A stretch of DNA of 64,000 bases from Chaetomium olivaceum (taxonomy: Eukaryota; Ascomycota; Sordariomycetes; Sordariales; Chaetomiaceae): contig JAYWVB010000009.1 of assembly GCA_039881045.1 (NCBI GenBank), positions 1 through 64,000 on the forward strand. Direction: 5' to 3'. Positions within the stretch are counted from its first letter, which is position 1. The number at the start of each line of letters is the position of its first letter. Made by a program: the position numbers and the translations under genes. Positions 11,324 to 24,700 of the stretch are shown in pieces. The notes beneath the pieces are model-generated. The model was not told where the DNA came from, did no database searches, and saw only the letters and a program-made list of their open reading frames with translations.

Positions 11324-12192
11324 ATGTCAGGTATCTGGGGCTGGTTTGGCGGTGGCGCCGCGCAGAAGCGGAAAGATACACCCAAGAACGTCATCCTCGA
11401 CTTGCGAACGCAACTCGATATGTTGCAGAAGCGCGAGGTCCATCTCACACGCCAGATTGAAGAGCAAGAACAGATCGCGCGGAAAAATGTCAACACAAAC
11501 AAGACCAGTATGGCTTTTTCGCCGGTGCGCCTGTGCCTCCCGTACGACTAGAATGCTAACCCATGGAACCCGACAGCTGCGAAGGCGGCACTACGACGCA
11601 AGAAAATTCACGAACACAACCTCGAACAGACACTGAACCACATCGGAACCATTGAGCAGCAGGTGAACGCGATTGAATCGGCAAATATCAACCAAGAGAC
11701 GTTCATGGCTATGACGCGTGCAGGCGAGGCGATGAAAACCATACACGGCAAACTTACCCCGACCAAGGTCGACGAAACGATGTAGGTCTCTTCTACATAT
11801 GGTAGGCCGGGGGTATATGAGGCTAGTACTGACTGCGCTGGCAGGGATAAATTACAGGAGTACAACCGACTCAACGAAGAGATCGCAGAGGCTATGGGCA
11901 GCGTCAATGTGGGCCCGCCACTCGACGACACAGAACTGGAAGACGAGCTTGAGGCACTTCAGCAACAGGAGCTCGAGGACAAAATGCTGGAGACCGGTGC
12001 TGTCCCTGTGGACTCCATCCAACGGCTGCCGGCCGTGGCGAACGGAGATAGTAAGTTGTCACAGGCTCAGGTAACCCCCGCGCTGATCCGGACTTTACTA
12101 ATACCGTTCTAGTCAAGGGCAAAGCGCCCGTAGCTGCCGAGGACGACGAGGAAGCGGAGCTCAGGAGGTTGCAAGCCGAGATGGCTATGTAA
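11324..12192 (+). CDS. SNF7: ESCRT-III subunit Snf7/Vps32 (CHMP4)
   Basis: Four exons: 11324-11507, 11577-11781, 11845-12050 and 12113-12192 (introns 69, 63 and 62 nt, all GT-AG). They encode 224 aa, a normal length for Snf7. The start MSGIWGWFGGG is the membrane-inserting N-terminus. It is followed by the basic alpha-1/alpha-2 hairpin (NVILDLRTQLDMLQKREVHL and KAALRRKKIHEHNLEQT), then alpha-3/4 (YNRLNEEIAEAMG), an acidic linker (DDTELEDELEALQQQELEDK) and a C-terminal EAELRRLQAEMAM resembling a MIM motif for Vps4 binding. Snf7 polymerises on endosomal membranes to drive inward budding in multivesicular-body sorting, and also serves in membrane repair and pH signalling in fungi. All exon phases join without error. 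Confidence 0.95.
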
Positions 12193-15100
12193 GCGTGAAG
12201 ATTCGCGTCAGGATGGCGTGGTTTCGCTGTCACTTGCGTGGAGTATATGGACCGGTTTTCAATTTCATGTGGTTCCCCTCGCATCCGTTATGAGCATATG
12301 GAAGGATAAGGGATTGTGGGTACTGTTTCCGCATAAGTATCGACACGACTTGGGGAGTTTTACCTCTCATTCAGGGACGGCGTTCAAGGTTCAGGATTTG
12401 AGGTAGTTATGGGAGGTGACAGGGGCCCATGTCGGATGCAGCTCACTTACGTTAGTATGAACCTCGGTGCACTATATCTGTTTACTACTTTGCTCGGAAA
12501 TGTGAACTGCGGGAACACCAGAATCGCTAAACACCTGAAACCTCTAGTCGATGACCGAAGTGACGACCTCCAGCTTTGCTAGGAAAAAGGGGTGAGAAAC
12601 ACCGCCTTTTTGTGTTGCCATAGGCTAATATAATATCTATGTATGCCTCAGCTCTGATAGATTTGACAGATCTCTCCATACCCCGTTGGTTGCTGTTTGT
12701 ATTCGGTTCAAATCATCCCCGCCGGCTTTGATCTCATCGGCAGCTTCACCTCATAACCATGGGACGACCTGCACACAGAATAATTCGCCGAGTTATTGCC
12801 ACCGTCAGCTGTACTAGCTTTGTTGTCGGCGTGGGGGCTACGCGGAGGAAGAATGGTACGGACCAGAAAACGTGCAAGACAAGAGCCATCGTGTGGTCCC
12901 CTGCCTTGATCTGGGCTTTGGTCTCGCCGGCCACGGCAACATAATGATCGTGCCGACGATAACGGAATTTTCTCAACTCATACAGCCCAAGGCATCGATC
13001 GGACTCGGTGCCTGAGGATAATTCTATCCGAACACTCTACACAGCAGAACACCGCGAGCAAGAAAACTATCCCGAAATACACAGACAAATGCGGGTCGCG
13101 AGTTGAGCCTCTTTAAATCGCGTCGTTGTTTAGTCCTCGCAGCGAGGAGCATGGGTTGAAGCAGGCCAGCGAGTTTGTGTGATCCCGTCGTCTCCACAAC
13201 ACTCGCCAGGTTCTTGTTGCTGCCCATGTACATACATTGGGCTCGCTGCGCTCACTCGAACATAACTATTTGCACGACCGACATTTAAGGCCGGGAGCAA
13301 CCGTGGGACGGAACACGTCGGGGTAAGATAAGGGGGGAGAGTATTGGAAGACTTCAAACAAACCTAAATACCAAATTGGAGATACTTAGTTTTTTTATTC
13401 CGAATTTAGTGTAGTATGGCCATTGTAATTGTACCGGGTTACTCGGTTTACAGAGGTTTTCTTGTCCGGGCAAATCAACCTACGATAAGAAAGCACTTGG
13501 GCCCTTCATCCGTTCATGAGAGCATGGTTGGCAGGATACTTTGGAAGGCTTTCTTAGGGCGAGATAAAAGAAGAGAAGAGAAAAACGAGTACGGCATGGG
13601 ACGATGTTGACCCAACCTGCCGGTGCTCCCGTTGAATTCGATATATCTTGTCGTTTTCCATAGAGTCTTGGGTTTCCTCTTTAGTGTTTGTTGTTGCTCG
13701 GTATCGTTCATACCAGTGGCAACTCCTCATCACGATCTTTGGTCGTTACTTTGTCCATTGGTTTGTACGCACGTGACATTAGACGTGGAATCCACTGGAG
13801 TTCGACCACCGACTTCGGCTTCAATGCCGGCCCTTTCCGCAGTCCAGCTTTGGTCCTCTTGTGGGACGGTAAGACCGGAGCTATTCGTCTGACTCGTCGA
13901 TCCAGTCGCCAAAACACACCGCTTTTTGTCATGGCGTTCATGGTTGGAGGTGAAAGGTTTTGATGTCGCGTTTCTCCCCGGGCTTGGCAAACTCGCCCGA
14001 GGTCAACGTTCCTCGCCGGGTTGTTAGCGCGGGACGTGGTATCAACCCCTGGCTAGCGCGACTCTGAGCGGTCAGAGGATCGCCAAAGAGGTCCTGGCGC
14101 TAACAGATCGTATTTTACACCTGCTCCTCGTTTCCACGACCTGGTAACGGGAGATTTCTTTTCGACGGCCCATATCTCTCAATTATATCAAGGAGAGCTT
14201 CAGACCTCGGAATACTGCGCAACATCGAGCCCATGCCAGCGATAAAAACTCTGGAGGTTGGCTGCATTGGTTGACACCCCGGTCGATGCCCCACGTTCGT
14301 CCCGATGTCGCGAGCTGTCCCACAGAACTAAGGTACTCTCGCGGTTAGACTGGCCGACCTGCAGGCATTCCACAAGCGACTAGCCAGCAGACAACCACGT
14401 AGCACACCGCAACACCACACGGCAGCACTTGCACCACTGCCATCACCCCGGACTCGTTGCTTGTCTGGACAGGGGGGAGTGTATCACCGCATTCATCCTC
14501 ACTTTTTGACCAGCCGGAAGGGTATATACCCAGGACCCTTCCCGCCACCACCATCTTGCACCGTCTGATGTGTCTGCAATGCCACCCGACATTAGGCCGG
14601 CTTCCCGAGTAGAGTACACCAGGAACCTCACCTCGGCCGAGAGTGGAAGCGCCGCGTGATGGCTCAATGGCTGCCCAATGTTGCGCCAATTTCTAGATGC
14701 TTCCTAACCAATGATATGGTGCGAGGCGTTCTTGATGCCTCTGATATCCGCTCGCCAGTCCAGCGATTCTCTCAACTGACCGGGCAAAATGGGGCCAGAG
14801 CAAGCTTTTTCTGTCAATGCGAGGCATGGATTGATTCTTCTCCGCTCGGCTCGTGTTTGGACTGGTGTCCTTCTTGTCACGAGCCATTGCGAGTTTGTGA
14901 TTGTCCACTCGGCTTGCCGGATGGGTTTCTGTCGATTGGGCAGCAGCCTCGCCTTGCGTCGTCGTGATCGTTTCCGATCCAGGTGATTGCTGGGCTCGGT
15001 GTCCAACCCCCGTTGCAGACGTGGCGCCGCTGCAGCCGGGTGGGCCAATGCCTCGTCCTCTGTCCAGTCAGTCCCCTCAATCCCAGTCACTTGAGGTCTC

Positions 15101-15724
15101 ACAACCCCGCGCATTGAGTCCGTCTTGTTGCGTGGGGTTTGACTGTCCATATCGATAGGATTGGGGGGTTGATTGCCGTGGTGGGATAAAGGAGTTCTTG
15201 CCAATGCCCGGCCCAATGGCCATTTCACTGACCTGCCCCTCCCTCCAGGGTCCTCCTTCCCGAATCGTCTCCCCTCCTCGTCCTGATTCTGAGTACCAGT
15301 CCAAGAAGTGCAAGGTTTTTCCCTTTCACACATGCAGCCCCACGGAGCTGGAAAGCGTGTTGACTTCCACTCCGCTCATAAGACAGAAAACCCCAAGAGG
15401 AGGCTCTCCCAAGCATCCCATTTGTTTACTTTCGATTTTGACCACGCATGCGAAAATTGCCACGGCCAACCACAGTCCGTGACAACAGCGAGAAACTTCA
15501 TCCCGGCTGCAACGCATCAGCAACCGTGCATACATTAAAACCCCCATTGACTTACCCAACCTGACCACTGGCCGTGAGACACTCACGACCCGACGCCCCA
15601 CCACGTTGCTTTTTGGGAAGCCTATCTGCAGCCTCCCGAACGACCCCCAACTTCGACCGTAACACCAGCCCCGCCTCTCTCCCGACAGTGTCACACACAG
15701 CTGCAGTGCGCTGTGCCGCTCTGT
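12193..15724. other. 3.5-kb stretch with no recognisable gene
   Basis: Between SNF7 and the giant repeat gene. Open frames up to about 209 codons exist (for example on the minus strand 14704-15333) but show no motifs, and neighbouring frames cannot be joined by convincing introns. The final ~200 bp before 15725 are probably leader of the repeat gene. A lineage-specific gene or a non-coding RNA cannot be excluded. Confidence 0.45.
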
Positions 15725-18700
15725 ATGGAGGATAATAAGAATACCCCCCAAGTCCTCGCCGTCGAGCTTCCTTCCGGCGACAAGGCCGAGGTTGACGTCC
15801 AACAAGTATGAGCATCCCAGGAGAAGATGTCGAGTTCTGTCCGACACGGACAGACCTGCATTGGTCCCAGGCCCAGTATGACCAAGTCGAGTTTGCCGAT
15901 TTTAATCAGGTGCAGGTAGCCAAGTATGGGGATGTCAAGTTCTTCCAGCCGACCGACTCGGAGGACGAGAATGCGAATGGGGTGAATGGCGAGGGTGAGT
16001 ATTAGTTGTCGACTTGACGTTTCATCCACGCCAGGATGAGAAGGGTGTGGGATAGCGTTGCTGACGGATTCGATTAGATACCTTAGGTGACCAGGCGGGT
16101 GAGGCCGGCCCTGCCCCGTCCGCACAGGAAGTAGAGGTGCCGGTAGAGGAAGCTACACCTGCTACGAGTGCTGCGACAAAGAAGAAGAACAAGAAGGCAA
16201 AAAAGAAGGCAGCCAAAGCATCAGAGAAGGCCGCTGAACCAGAAGCCGCCCCGGAACCGCCAACCGAACCTGAGCCTGTGCCCGAGCCCGAACCTGAGCC
16301 TGTGCCTGAGCCTGAACCCCAGGTCAAGGACGAGCCTGAGGAAGTCGCGTCGGCAGGCAAGAAGAAGAAGAAGGGCAAGAAGGGCAAGGACAAGAAAGAA
16401 CCCAAGGCACAGAAGTCATCTGCCAACGAGGAGAAGGCCAGTGAGCCGGAACCAACGGCTCGGGGTGTTGAAGATAGACAGAAAGAGGAGGTGGCCAGCG
16501 AGGCTGCCACCGATGTGAAGGGCGGTGATACCAAGGCGGAAGAGGTTGCGGCTGTAGCAGAAGCCGCGTCTGAGCCAGAAGTGGCGGCTAAGGCTGCGGA
16601 TGCCCCTGCCGCCGATGCGCCCTCGGTGGAGTCAGCAATCGAAGAGACTACAGGTGCCATCCCCCAAGCCGAGCCTACAGCATTCGCCCAACAACAGGAT
16701 ACCGCAACTTCCCCCGACGAGGCCGCGCCGGTGGAGAAGCAGGTAGAGCCGACCACTACTGAGGCTGAAGCTTCATCTGCGGAAGGGCCAGTTTTGGAGA
16801 CAAACGACGAGCCAGCTCCCGAGACGGCCGCTGCTCAAATTGCACGTGTTGCTGCCGAAGCCGACAAGTCCGTAGAAGATACCACAGCTCCAAATGCCGA
16901 ATCGGCGGAGGTTCAGAAGCCTTTAGAAGCCGACGGACCTACTCTCGGGTCCAAGAGCGAGACTGAACCTGAGCCTGAAGCGGAGACACCGCAAGAAAAG
17001 GCCCAGGAAACTACGGCTGTTGAGCTAGAAGTGGCCAAGACTGAGGAAACCACCATGGTCGACGAGAAGGAAGAGGAGCCGCCACACGCTACTCCTGAAC
17101 CAACCGTTGAGGAGACTCTAGTTGCTGAGGCAGAAACTGTTGTTTCTGCTGAGAGCGAACAGGCCGCCAAGACTGAGTCGGAGTCGGTTGTTGAGGCTAA
17201 GGACGAACCCGCCGAACCCAAGGAACCTTCTTCGGAGGCGGGCAAGGATGAAGTAGCCCCTGGCATCAAAGAGACGCTAGCCCCTGAGCTTATTGCAGAA
17301 GATAAAGAGGAGCCTGGCCTCGATGCGGTAGAGAACCTCAACCCCGATGCCGAAGCCGTGGTGAGCCAAGCACTGGCACCTGAGCCTACACAACACATTG
17401 ACTCAAAAGACGACTCTGAGTCAGTCACTGAGATGGAGGAAAGGGTCACTGAGGTTGAGGGAAAGTCAGCCGCTGAACCCGAGTTCACTGATGAATCGAG
17501 GGATGCCCCGACTTTGGTAGAAGCGACGAAGACCGATGAAGAATCGGCCGAGTAAGTAAATTGATTGGCATAAGCGCCATTCCACCACCCTGTTTTGCAT
17601 GAATATTAACGATGATGCAGGGAACCCACGGAAGACACTCTGGTCGAGAAAGTGGTAAAAGAACAGCCCACTAGTGAGAACAAGCCTGTACTTGTTGCCA
17701 CTTCGACTGAAGAGCCAAGTAAACCTGAACTAGGGACCAAGCACGAGGCTCCGGCTGGAACAGAAGCTACTGAGCCTGCCCTTGAAGTCGAGGCCGAGAG
17801 CGCTTCCGGTTCTGATACGGCTGTGGACATAACCGTTGAGGATATGCCGACCGAGAAGGTTGGCGACCTAAAAACCGACAACAAGACAGAGTCCCCAATC
17901 CCGGAACCTGTTGCGGAGGAGGCCGATGCTGTAGTCGAGCCTACGCCTGTTGGGGAAGCCAAGAGCGAGTCTGAGACCCTGGCCTCTGGGGCTATTGGGA
18001 TCAAGGTGGAAGACCTTGCTGAGACGGAGAAGCCAAAGGCCGACGAGGAACCTGCTGAGGAACCCGGTGACAGGGTTGAAGAGAAGGGTGATCAGGAGAT
18101 AGCTGCCGTTGTGGACGAGGTAAGATCCACCCCTTATACCTGGGGGTTTTCCCTGTTAACACAATCCAGGCTCCTACCGAGTCTAAGGTCGAAATCGACA
18201 ACGCCGAAAAGCCGGTTGAAACAGGCTCCGCTCAAGAGGGTTTAGCTGACCCTGCCAAACCAAAGGATGAGGCCACCTCCGCTATCGAAGAAACTGCCAA
18301 CCCTGAAGAGGATGATATTGTCAACGAGATCCACACTAAGGGTGCCACTCCCGATGCCGAGGAGGCAGAGGCAGAGAAGACGCTCGATACCTCTACTGCG
18401 ACAGCTATTCAAGAGGAAGAGTCTACCCTGGCTCTCGAGGAATCCCCGACTCTCGAGGAAGCCACCGCGGTCACGGAAACGGCGGTACCGGCTGAGGAGC
18501 CCAAGACTGCCCCCGTCGAAGAGTCCCAGGTTGTCGCTGCCGAAGAACCGGACGCCGAGACCACCGAGCAGAAGACTGGGATCGAGCCTGCTGAGGTAAC
18601 TGAATTTGATGTCTTGCAGGAGGCTGAGTCTAGTCCTATCGACGAAACTAAACCCGAGTCTAAGGAAGCTGAGATTGCGGTTCAAAACGATGTCGAGGCC

Positions 18701-21700
18701 GAACTAGCGGAGGAAACCATCCCTAAGTCTACGGAAGGTGTTGACGCTGAACTCGAAGTTGAGCTTGTTGAAGAAGACAAGGTTGAGCCCACCGAAGAGA
18801 CCAAGGTTAATCAGCCCTCCGAAGAGGCTACCGAAGAGACCAAGGTTGATCAACCCTCCGAAGATACCACCGACGAGACCAAGATTGAGCCTGTCGAAGA
18901 CACCAAGGTTGAGCCTGTCGAAGACACCAAGGTTGAGCCTGTCGAAAAGGCCATTGAAGAGACCAAGGTTGATCAACCCTCCGAAGATGCCACCAACGAG
19001 ACCAAGGTTGAGCCTGTCGAAGACACCAAGGTTGAGCCTGTCGAAGATACCAAGGTTGAGCCTGTCGAAAAGGCCATTGAAGAGACCAAGGTTGATCAAC
19101 CCTCCGAAGATGCCACCAAGGAGACCAAGGTTGAGCCTGTCGAAGACACCAAGGTTGAGCCCGTCGAAAAGGCCACCGAAGAGACCAAGGTTGAGTCTGT
19201 CGAAGACACTAAGGTTGGGTGTGTCGAAGACACCAAGGCTGAGTCTGTCGAAGAGACCAAGGCTGAGTCTGTCGAAGAGACCAAGGCTGAGTCTGTCGAA
19301 GAGACCAAGGCTGAGTCTGTCGAAGAGACCAAGGCTGAGTCTGTCGAAGAGACCAAGGCTGAGTCTGTCGAAGAGACCAAGGCTGAGTCTGTCGAAGAGA
19401 CCAAGGCTGAGTCTGTCGAAGAGACCAAGGCTGAGTCTGTCGAAGAGACCAAGGCTGAGTCTGTCGAAGAGACCAAGGCTGAGTCTGTCGAAGAGACCAA
19501 GGCTGAGTCTGTCGAAGAGACCAAGGCTGAGTCTGTCGAAGAGACCAAGGCTGAGTCTGTCGAAGAGACCAAGGCTGAGTCTGTCGAAGAGACCAAGGCT
19601 GAGTCTGTCGAAGAGACCAAGGCTGAGTCTGTCGAAGAGACCAAGGCTGAGTCTGTCGAAGAGACCAAGGCTGAGTCTGTCGAAGAGACCAAGGCTGGGC
19701 TTGACGAAGCCGGGACTGGGGCCGTAGAGGTTTCAGGGGGTGTCAAGCCTGACCCTGTTGAAACCATAAAATTTGAGCCCACCAAAAACAACGAGCTTGA
19801 GACTGAAGAAGTCAAGACCCAAGCTGCTGTGGAGGCTACCGAAGAGGTGAAAGTTGAGTCCCCTGGGGAGACCAATGTTGAGCCTATCGAGGAGGTCAAG
19901 GCTCAACCCGAGGTTGCCAAAGACGCCGAGCTTCTCAAGTTGGAGACTACCGAGGCCGCAAAGGTTGACCTAGCTCAGGAGTCTCTGCTCGAACCGGCCA
20001 CAGAGGTTGAAGTGGAATCTACCGAGGTCTCCGATGCAGCACCTGCTGAGGATGTTTCTTCCGAGCCTACTGCGGAAGCACAAGCGACAGTCACCGGAGA
20101 GCCGACATCGGTCAAGGAGGTCAAGCTTGAACCCGCGGAAAACGTCAACTCTGAACCCGCGGAAAACGTCCACTCTGAACCCGCAGAGGAGGCAAAGCCT
20201 GAGCCTGTTTCGGTGGCCGCGTCTGAGGGGCTCAAAGAGGAGGATCCCCAATTGGAGGCAGTAACGCAACCGGATGAGGTGGCGACTGAGCCTGAGATGG
20301 AAAAGACAGTCGCCATTGAGGAAGCTTCCCCAGTACCCGAGGAGGAACCAACCAACAAGGCCCCTGAGTTAGTTTCTGACGAGGCGAAGACTGAACAGCC
20401 GAAGCAAGATCAAGAGAAACAGTCCGAATCCGCTTCTCCAGCTCAGGACCAGTTTGAAAAGGAGAAGCCACAAGAAGTCAAGGCAGAAGACGACGAGAGC
20501 AAGGACATTGTTGGGCCAATTCCTCGCGAACATAGGGCAGCTGAGAAAGCGGCTACAGGTGAGGCACACCCCACATTGCTTGATACCCCCGATGGCAGTG
20601 GAATGGCAGGAAAGGAGGCGGCAGAGTGCATTTCGCAACCAACAGACACGGACTCGGACTTGCGACTTCCGGATACCCATGATACCCAGGACAAGAATTT
20701 GACGACTTCAACTGTTAACAATGATACCCTCGATACCCCTGAACAACTTAATACCGGTAATACGGCTGGAGAAAATGAGCATGATACGGAGACGAAAACT
20801 GTCTGTCCCGACGCTGGCGCGGGGCAGATGCAGACCCCAAGGATTTCAAACCTGGAAGGCACAGCGTTTGGCAAACAAGCTGTAAGTACAAGCTAAAAAG
20901 TTATCGTTTTCGTACAGTGTTACTCACAATTCAACAGACTTTTACCGCAACTGTGACGGCAGAGGTCGACAGCAGTGCTAGACTCCGGGAAACCCCGGAA
21001 GAGCAAAAGGCCCTTGTGCAAGTGGCCCCCGAGGTTGCAGCCACCGTTGAACCTGTGGCGGAGACTGAGGAGGAAGTCACTCTTATGAGGGATGCCGACG
21101 AAGTCGATCTGCCAGTTCAAGACCGGCCCCAGCCAATCCTTGACAGTACGGCCACAGCGTCGCAGCAAGAGATCGAACAAACCAAACCTAGCGGGGAGCC
21201 TCGACTTGATGAGGCTGGTAACGCTGAGATGCTTCCTGTTCCGACAACTGAAAATGCAGCACCTACCCTGGAAGCGGACACCGCTGCCCCAGAAGGAGTT
21301 GAGTCCGAACACCAAGCAAAAGCTACTATTCCAGCACGGCCGCCTGCTGGACCGGCTGAAGCGAAACCGCAACCTGTTCTCGTCTTGGGTGAAGAGCCCG
21401 GAGCTGAGCAAGCCCCTGAGGCCTCGACCGTCAAGTCCGAAAGTGCGATTACCGAAACCCCAGCAGCAGAAAGCTCCGAACCCAGAGAGCCAAAATCCGA
21501 GCTGGCTGTGGAACCTAAAGAAATTTTTGAGCCAGAGGTTGCCCTCGCCGTGGCGGAGATCCCTCAACTCGGAGAACAAGCTGCAGCGGTTGCTGATGAG
21601 TTACAAGACAGCGAAGTTCCGGGTCTCAATGAGTCTACTCAAGCCCAGACCACCGTCGGAATGTCGGAGTCACCTGCTAAGGACGAGGTGGTCGAGCCAA

Positions 21701-24700
21701 CACAACTTACGGAGTCCGCCAACCTCGAGAAGAGACTCTCCGCGGAGGAGCTAGAGCCTGTCGCCGAACCTAGTGCCGTAACCGCCCTGGGGAATCCCAA
21801 TATGTCGCCCAGGTTGCCGCTACCACTGAAGATCCGAGTCCAATTGTCGAAGCTCCTATTTCTGAGCCTGAAGCGCCTGCTTCTGTTCCTAAACCCGAGA
21901 CTAGCGATGTGCCTGCTAATACCGAACAAGCGACCGAGGCTACAAGATCTCCGGTTGATGAGACTCCTGGCATCGACACGCCTGCTGTGGCTGATGAGCG
22001 TGCCGCTAATGAGGAGCCTGCCGCCGCTGAAGATATTTTCGAAGCTGAGAAAACTGCTGCAAGGGAATATGTCGAAGCCGAGTCTGCTGGCGTTGAGGCA
22101 TCCGTCGGCGGTGAAGTCGCTGCAGTTGAGCAATCCATGCTGCCAATCAGCAAAGGGCCTGCCGCCTCCGCTAAGTCTCACCGCTCTGAAAAGTCTAATG
22201 TCACAGAAGAGGCAGGCGACGACAGCCTTGAGGCAATCTCTCAGGACCCGTCCAGCGAAACTGCCACCGAGGCCGCCGCCGCCGAAACGCAGGTAACCGA
22301 GCCAGATGTCGATATTGTGCAGGCTAAGGCTCGCGAGGCAGAGCCGACACCAGAGCCTCATGGAACGCAAGAGGCCCAGGCTCTAGTTCATGCTTCAGCA
22401 TTTGGCGCGGAGAATGTTGCTTCTGAGACGGCCTCAGAGGAGTATGTCCTAGTCGAGGCCACATCGATCCCCGAGAACGCGGGGCCAGCTGTTACCGAGC
22501 AGTCCACCGCACTACTTCAGGAGGGTGTCGATTCTGGGTTGCCGGAACCCCAGAATGACTCACCCGTCAGCAATTCTGCGGCCGACAAGCCTGTTGTGGC
22601 CAGCGAAAGTTTCCAGCTTGTTGAGGAACCGGCCTTCATTAACCAATCCACCGCATCACTCCAGCAGGGCTCTGGTCCCGAGCAGCTATCATCACAAGCT
22701 GAAACCTTCGCCACCACCGTTGGTGATGAATCTATTGTCATGTTGAGTGCCGAGGACTCCCAACTAGTTGACGACTTAGCGGTTTTAGTGACCGAAGCGG
22801 AACTTGAAACCAGGGAACCAGCTGCTACAATGGGCGAGGACTCAACCATTCCGATTTTAGCGACTTCGCTGGGTATTGGCGGTCTTGCCGCCGTTGTAGC
22901 GGTTAAGTCGGCTGATGCAGCGGAGTCCTCAGTTCCAGTCACCGGCTTGACTTCGGAGGGTATTCAAGGGGAAACTGCCCCTCAACTCACGTCATCGTCA
23001 GGTGCCCGGAGCGATGCCTCAAGCAGACAGGTGGTTTCAGACGGCGCAGAGACTTCGGTTCCAGTCACGGACAACGCACCGGTGGCATCTAGCATCGACG
23101 AAATAACCTCGGGTCAAGTTGCCGTTGCCGACTATGCGGTCACCCACGCCGCCTCTGCCGCAGGGTTTTTGCACACGAGAAAGACTGGCAAGGAGAGTCC
23201 TATTCTCGGACGCACAGTCTATCATGAAGGCTCCGATTACGACCCTAGAGACACGAATTTCTCTTTGCAAACAGAGACAACGTACCCGCTACCGACAGAT
23301 ACGACGTTCACTTTACCCACTGACACATCGTTCTCTTTACCTAGCGCCACAAAGGAGGCGTTGCCCGAGACAGCGAGTGGTGGGGATACCGTTAAATCCC
23401 ACTCAAAGGAGGTTGCAATCGGCGCAGGCGTAGCCGGCACTGTTGGAGCCGCGACTGCTTTGGTTGCACACAACTTCCTTGGCAAGCCCGCTCTCGCGCC
23501 AACAGTCCTTGAGGGGTTTGCGGCTGACCTCAACGGCGCGACGGCTTCTGAGACCGTCTCCGCCAAGGGTATCTCCGGAGAGAGAACCGAACTAGAGAGG
23601 TCACTATCGCGCGAGCAAGGCAAGGCGATGGAGACTTCGCAAGTTGTTGTGGATAAAAGTGTCCCGCTTTCCGAATCCTTCCACGTCGTGGATGAAGACA
23701 CGCCAGCCCGAGAAGAAGAGGTGGAAAGTGAGAAAAAGAAGGAAGCTTCTTCTGAGGATGGTGAGGAATCTGCCGCGCGGAGTGCCGCTGTTGTTGGTGT
23801 CGGGGAAGCGAAGACTGACGAAGACTATCTGGTTGCCCCAAGGCCGAGAACCGATGGAACAGGACCCGCTCAACAAGGAGACATTATGGACTTCCGCGTA
23901 CCCACACCTGGTCTCGTTCTTCCTGACCTCGACGATCCTGTGGCTAGGCAACTGAGCCGAATGCGGAGCCTGCGCCGACAACGAAGAAACACCATCAAAC
24001 AGGCTGAGGAGATGGTGGCGGCTGCCGTGGTGATCTACGCTACAGCCGAGGTTCTTAGTCCGCCAGGCAGTCCGAGAATCGCCAGTCCAGGAACCCATGT
24101 CCTTGGCTCGCACGAAATGCATTCTGCCGCGAAGGGGAAAGGGAAGGAAGTTGAGGTGCCCATCATGTCTCTCCAGGATTCCGCCATGCCCGACGAGGAT
24201 GAGCAGGATAGGGGCAGAGCCAGGTCGAGAGACCCTTCTGATCCTGTTGCTGACCTCTCAGTAGACGACAAAGAGAAAATCAGAGAACCCCTGAAGCCCG
24301 AGGATTCCAAGGTCGCTCACAGCTCCAGGCGCCATAGCCACCACTCTTCACGCCATCGATCACACCGGGATAGTCGGGATGGAAGCAAGGATGGATCCAG
24401 ACGTTCCCATCGTTCCAGGTCAGATAGTTACACGTCTGTTCGTTCGCGGGGCGAGGATGAGCCTCCGCGCACGCCAACCCGTGAGGATCCCGGCTTCGGA
24501 GAACACAAAAGCAGCCCCATTTCCCGGAGACACCGGACCCCCGAGGAACAAGCAGCTCACGATAAGCGGAAGGAGGAGCGGCGGCGTGCCCGGGATCTCG
24601 AGAGGGCTAAGGACAATGCGCCCGACTCACTAGCCAATACAGACAAGGACAGAGACCGGTCCGCACCCCGCGACCGCTCGGAGCGAACCTCGGAACACCG

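Noticed and set aside
14704..15333. 209-codon minus-strand frame
   Set aside because: No motif, no alternative exon structure; hydrophilic random composition.
15808..16005. ATG at 15808 as the start of the giant repeat protein
   Set aside because: A good GTATGAG donor at 15806 and CAG acceptor before 15871 join an upstream exon (MEDNKNTPQ...) in phase, so the stretch with this ATG is better read as intron.
18596..18619. Possible 24-nt intron (GTAACT...TTGCAG) in the repeat gene
   Set aside because: Far too short for splicing and in frame without stop; it is simply coding.
19096..19899. 267-codon antisense frame rich in STDSALVS
   Set aside because: Pure mirror of the 24-nt repeat array; the sense strand belongs to the spliced giant gene.
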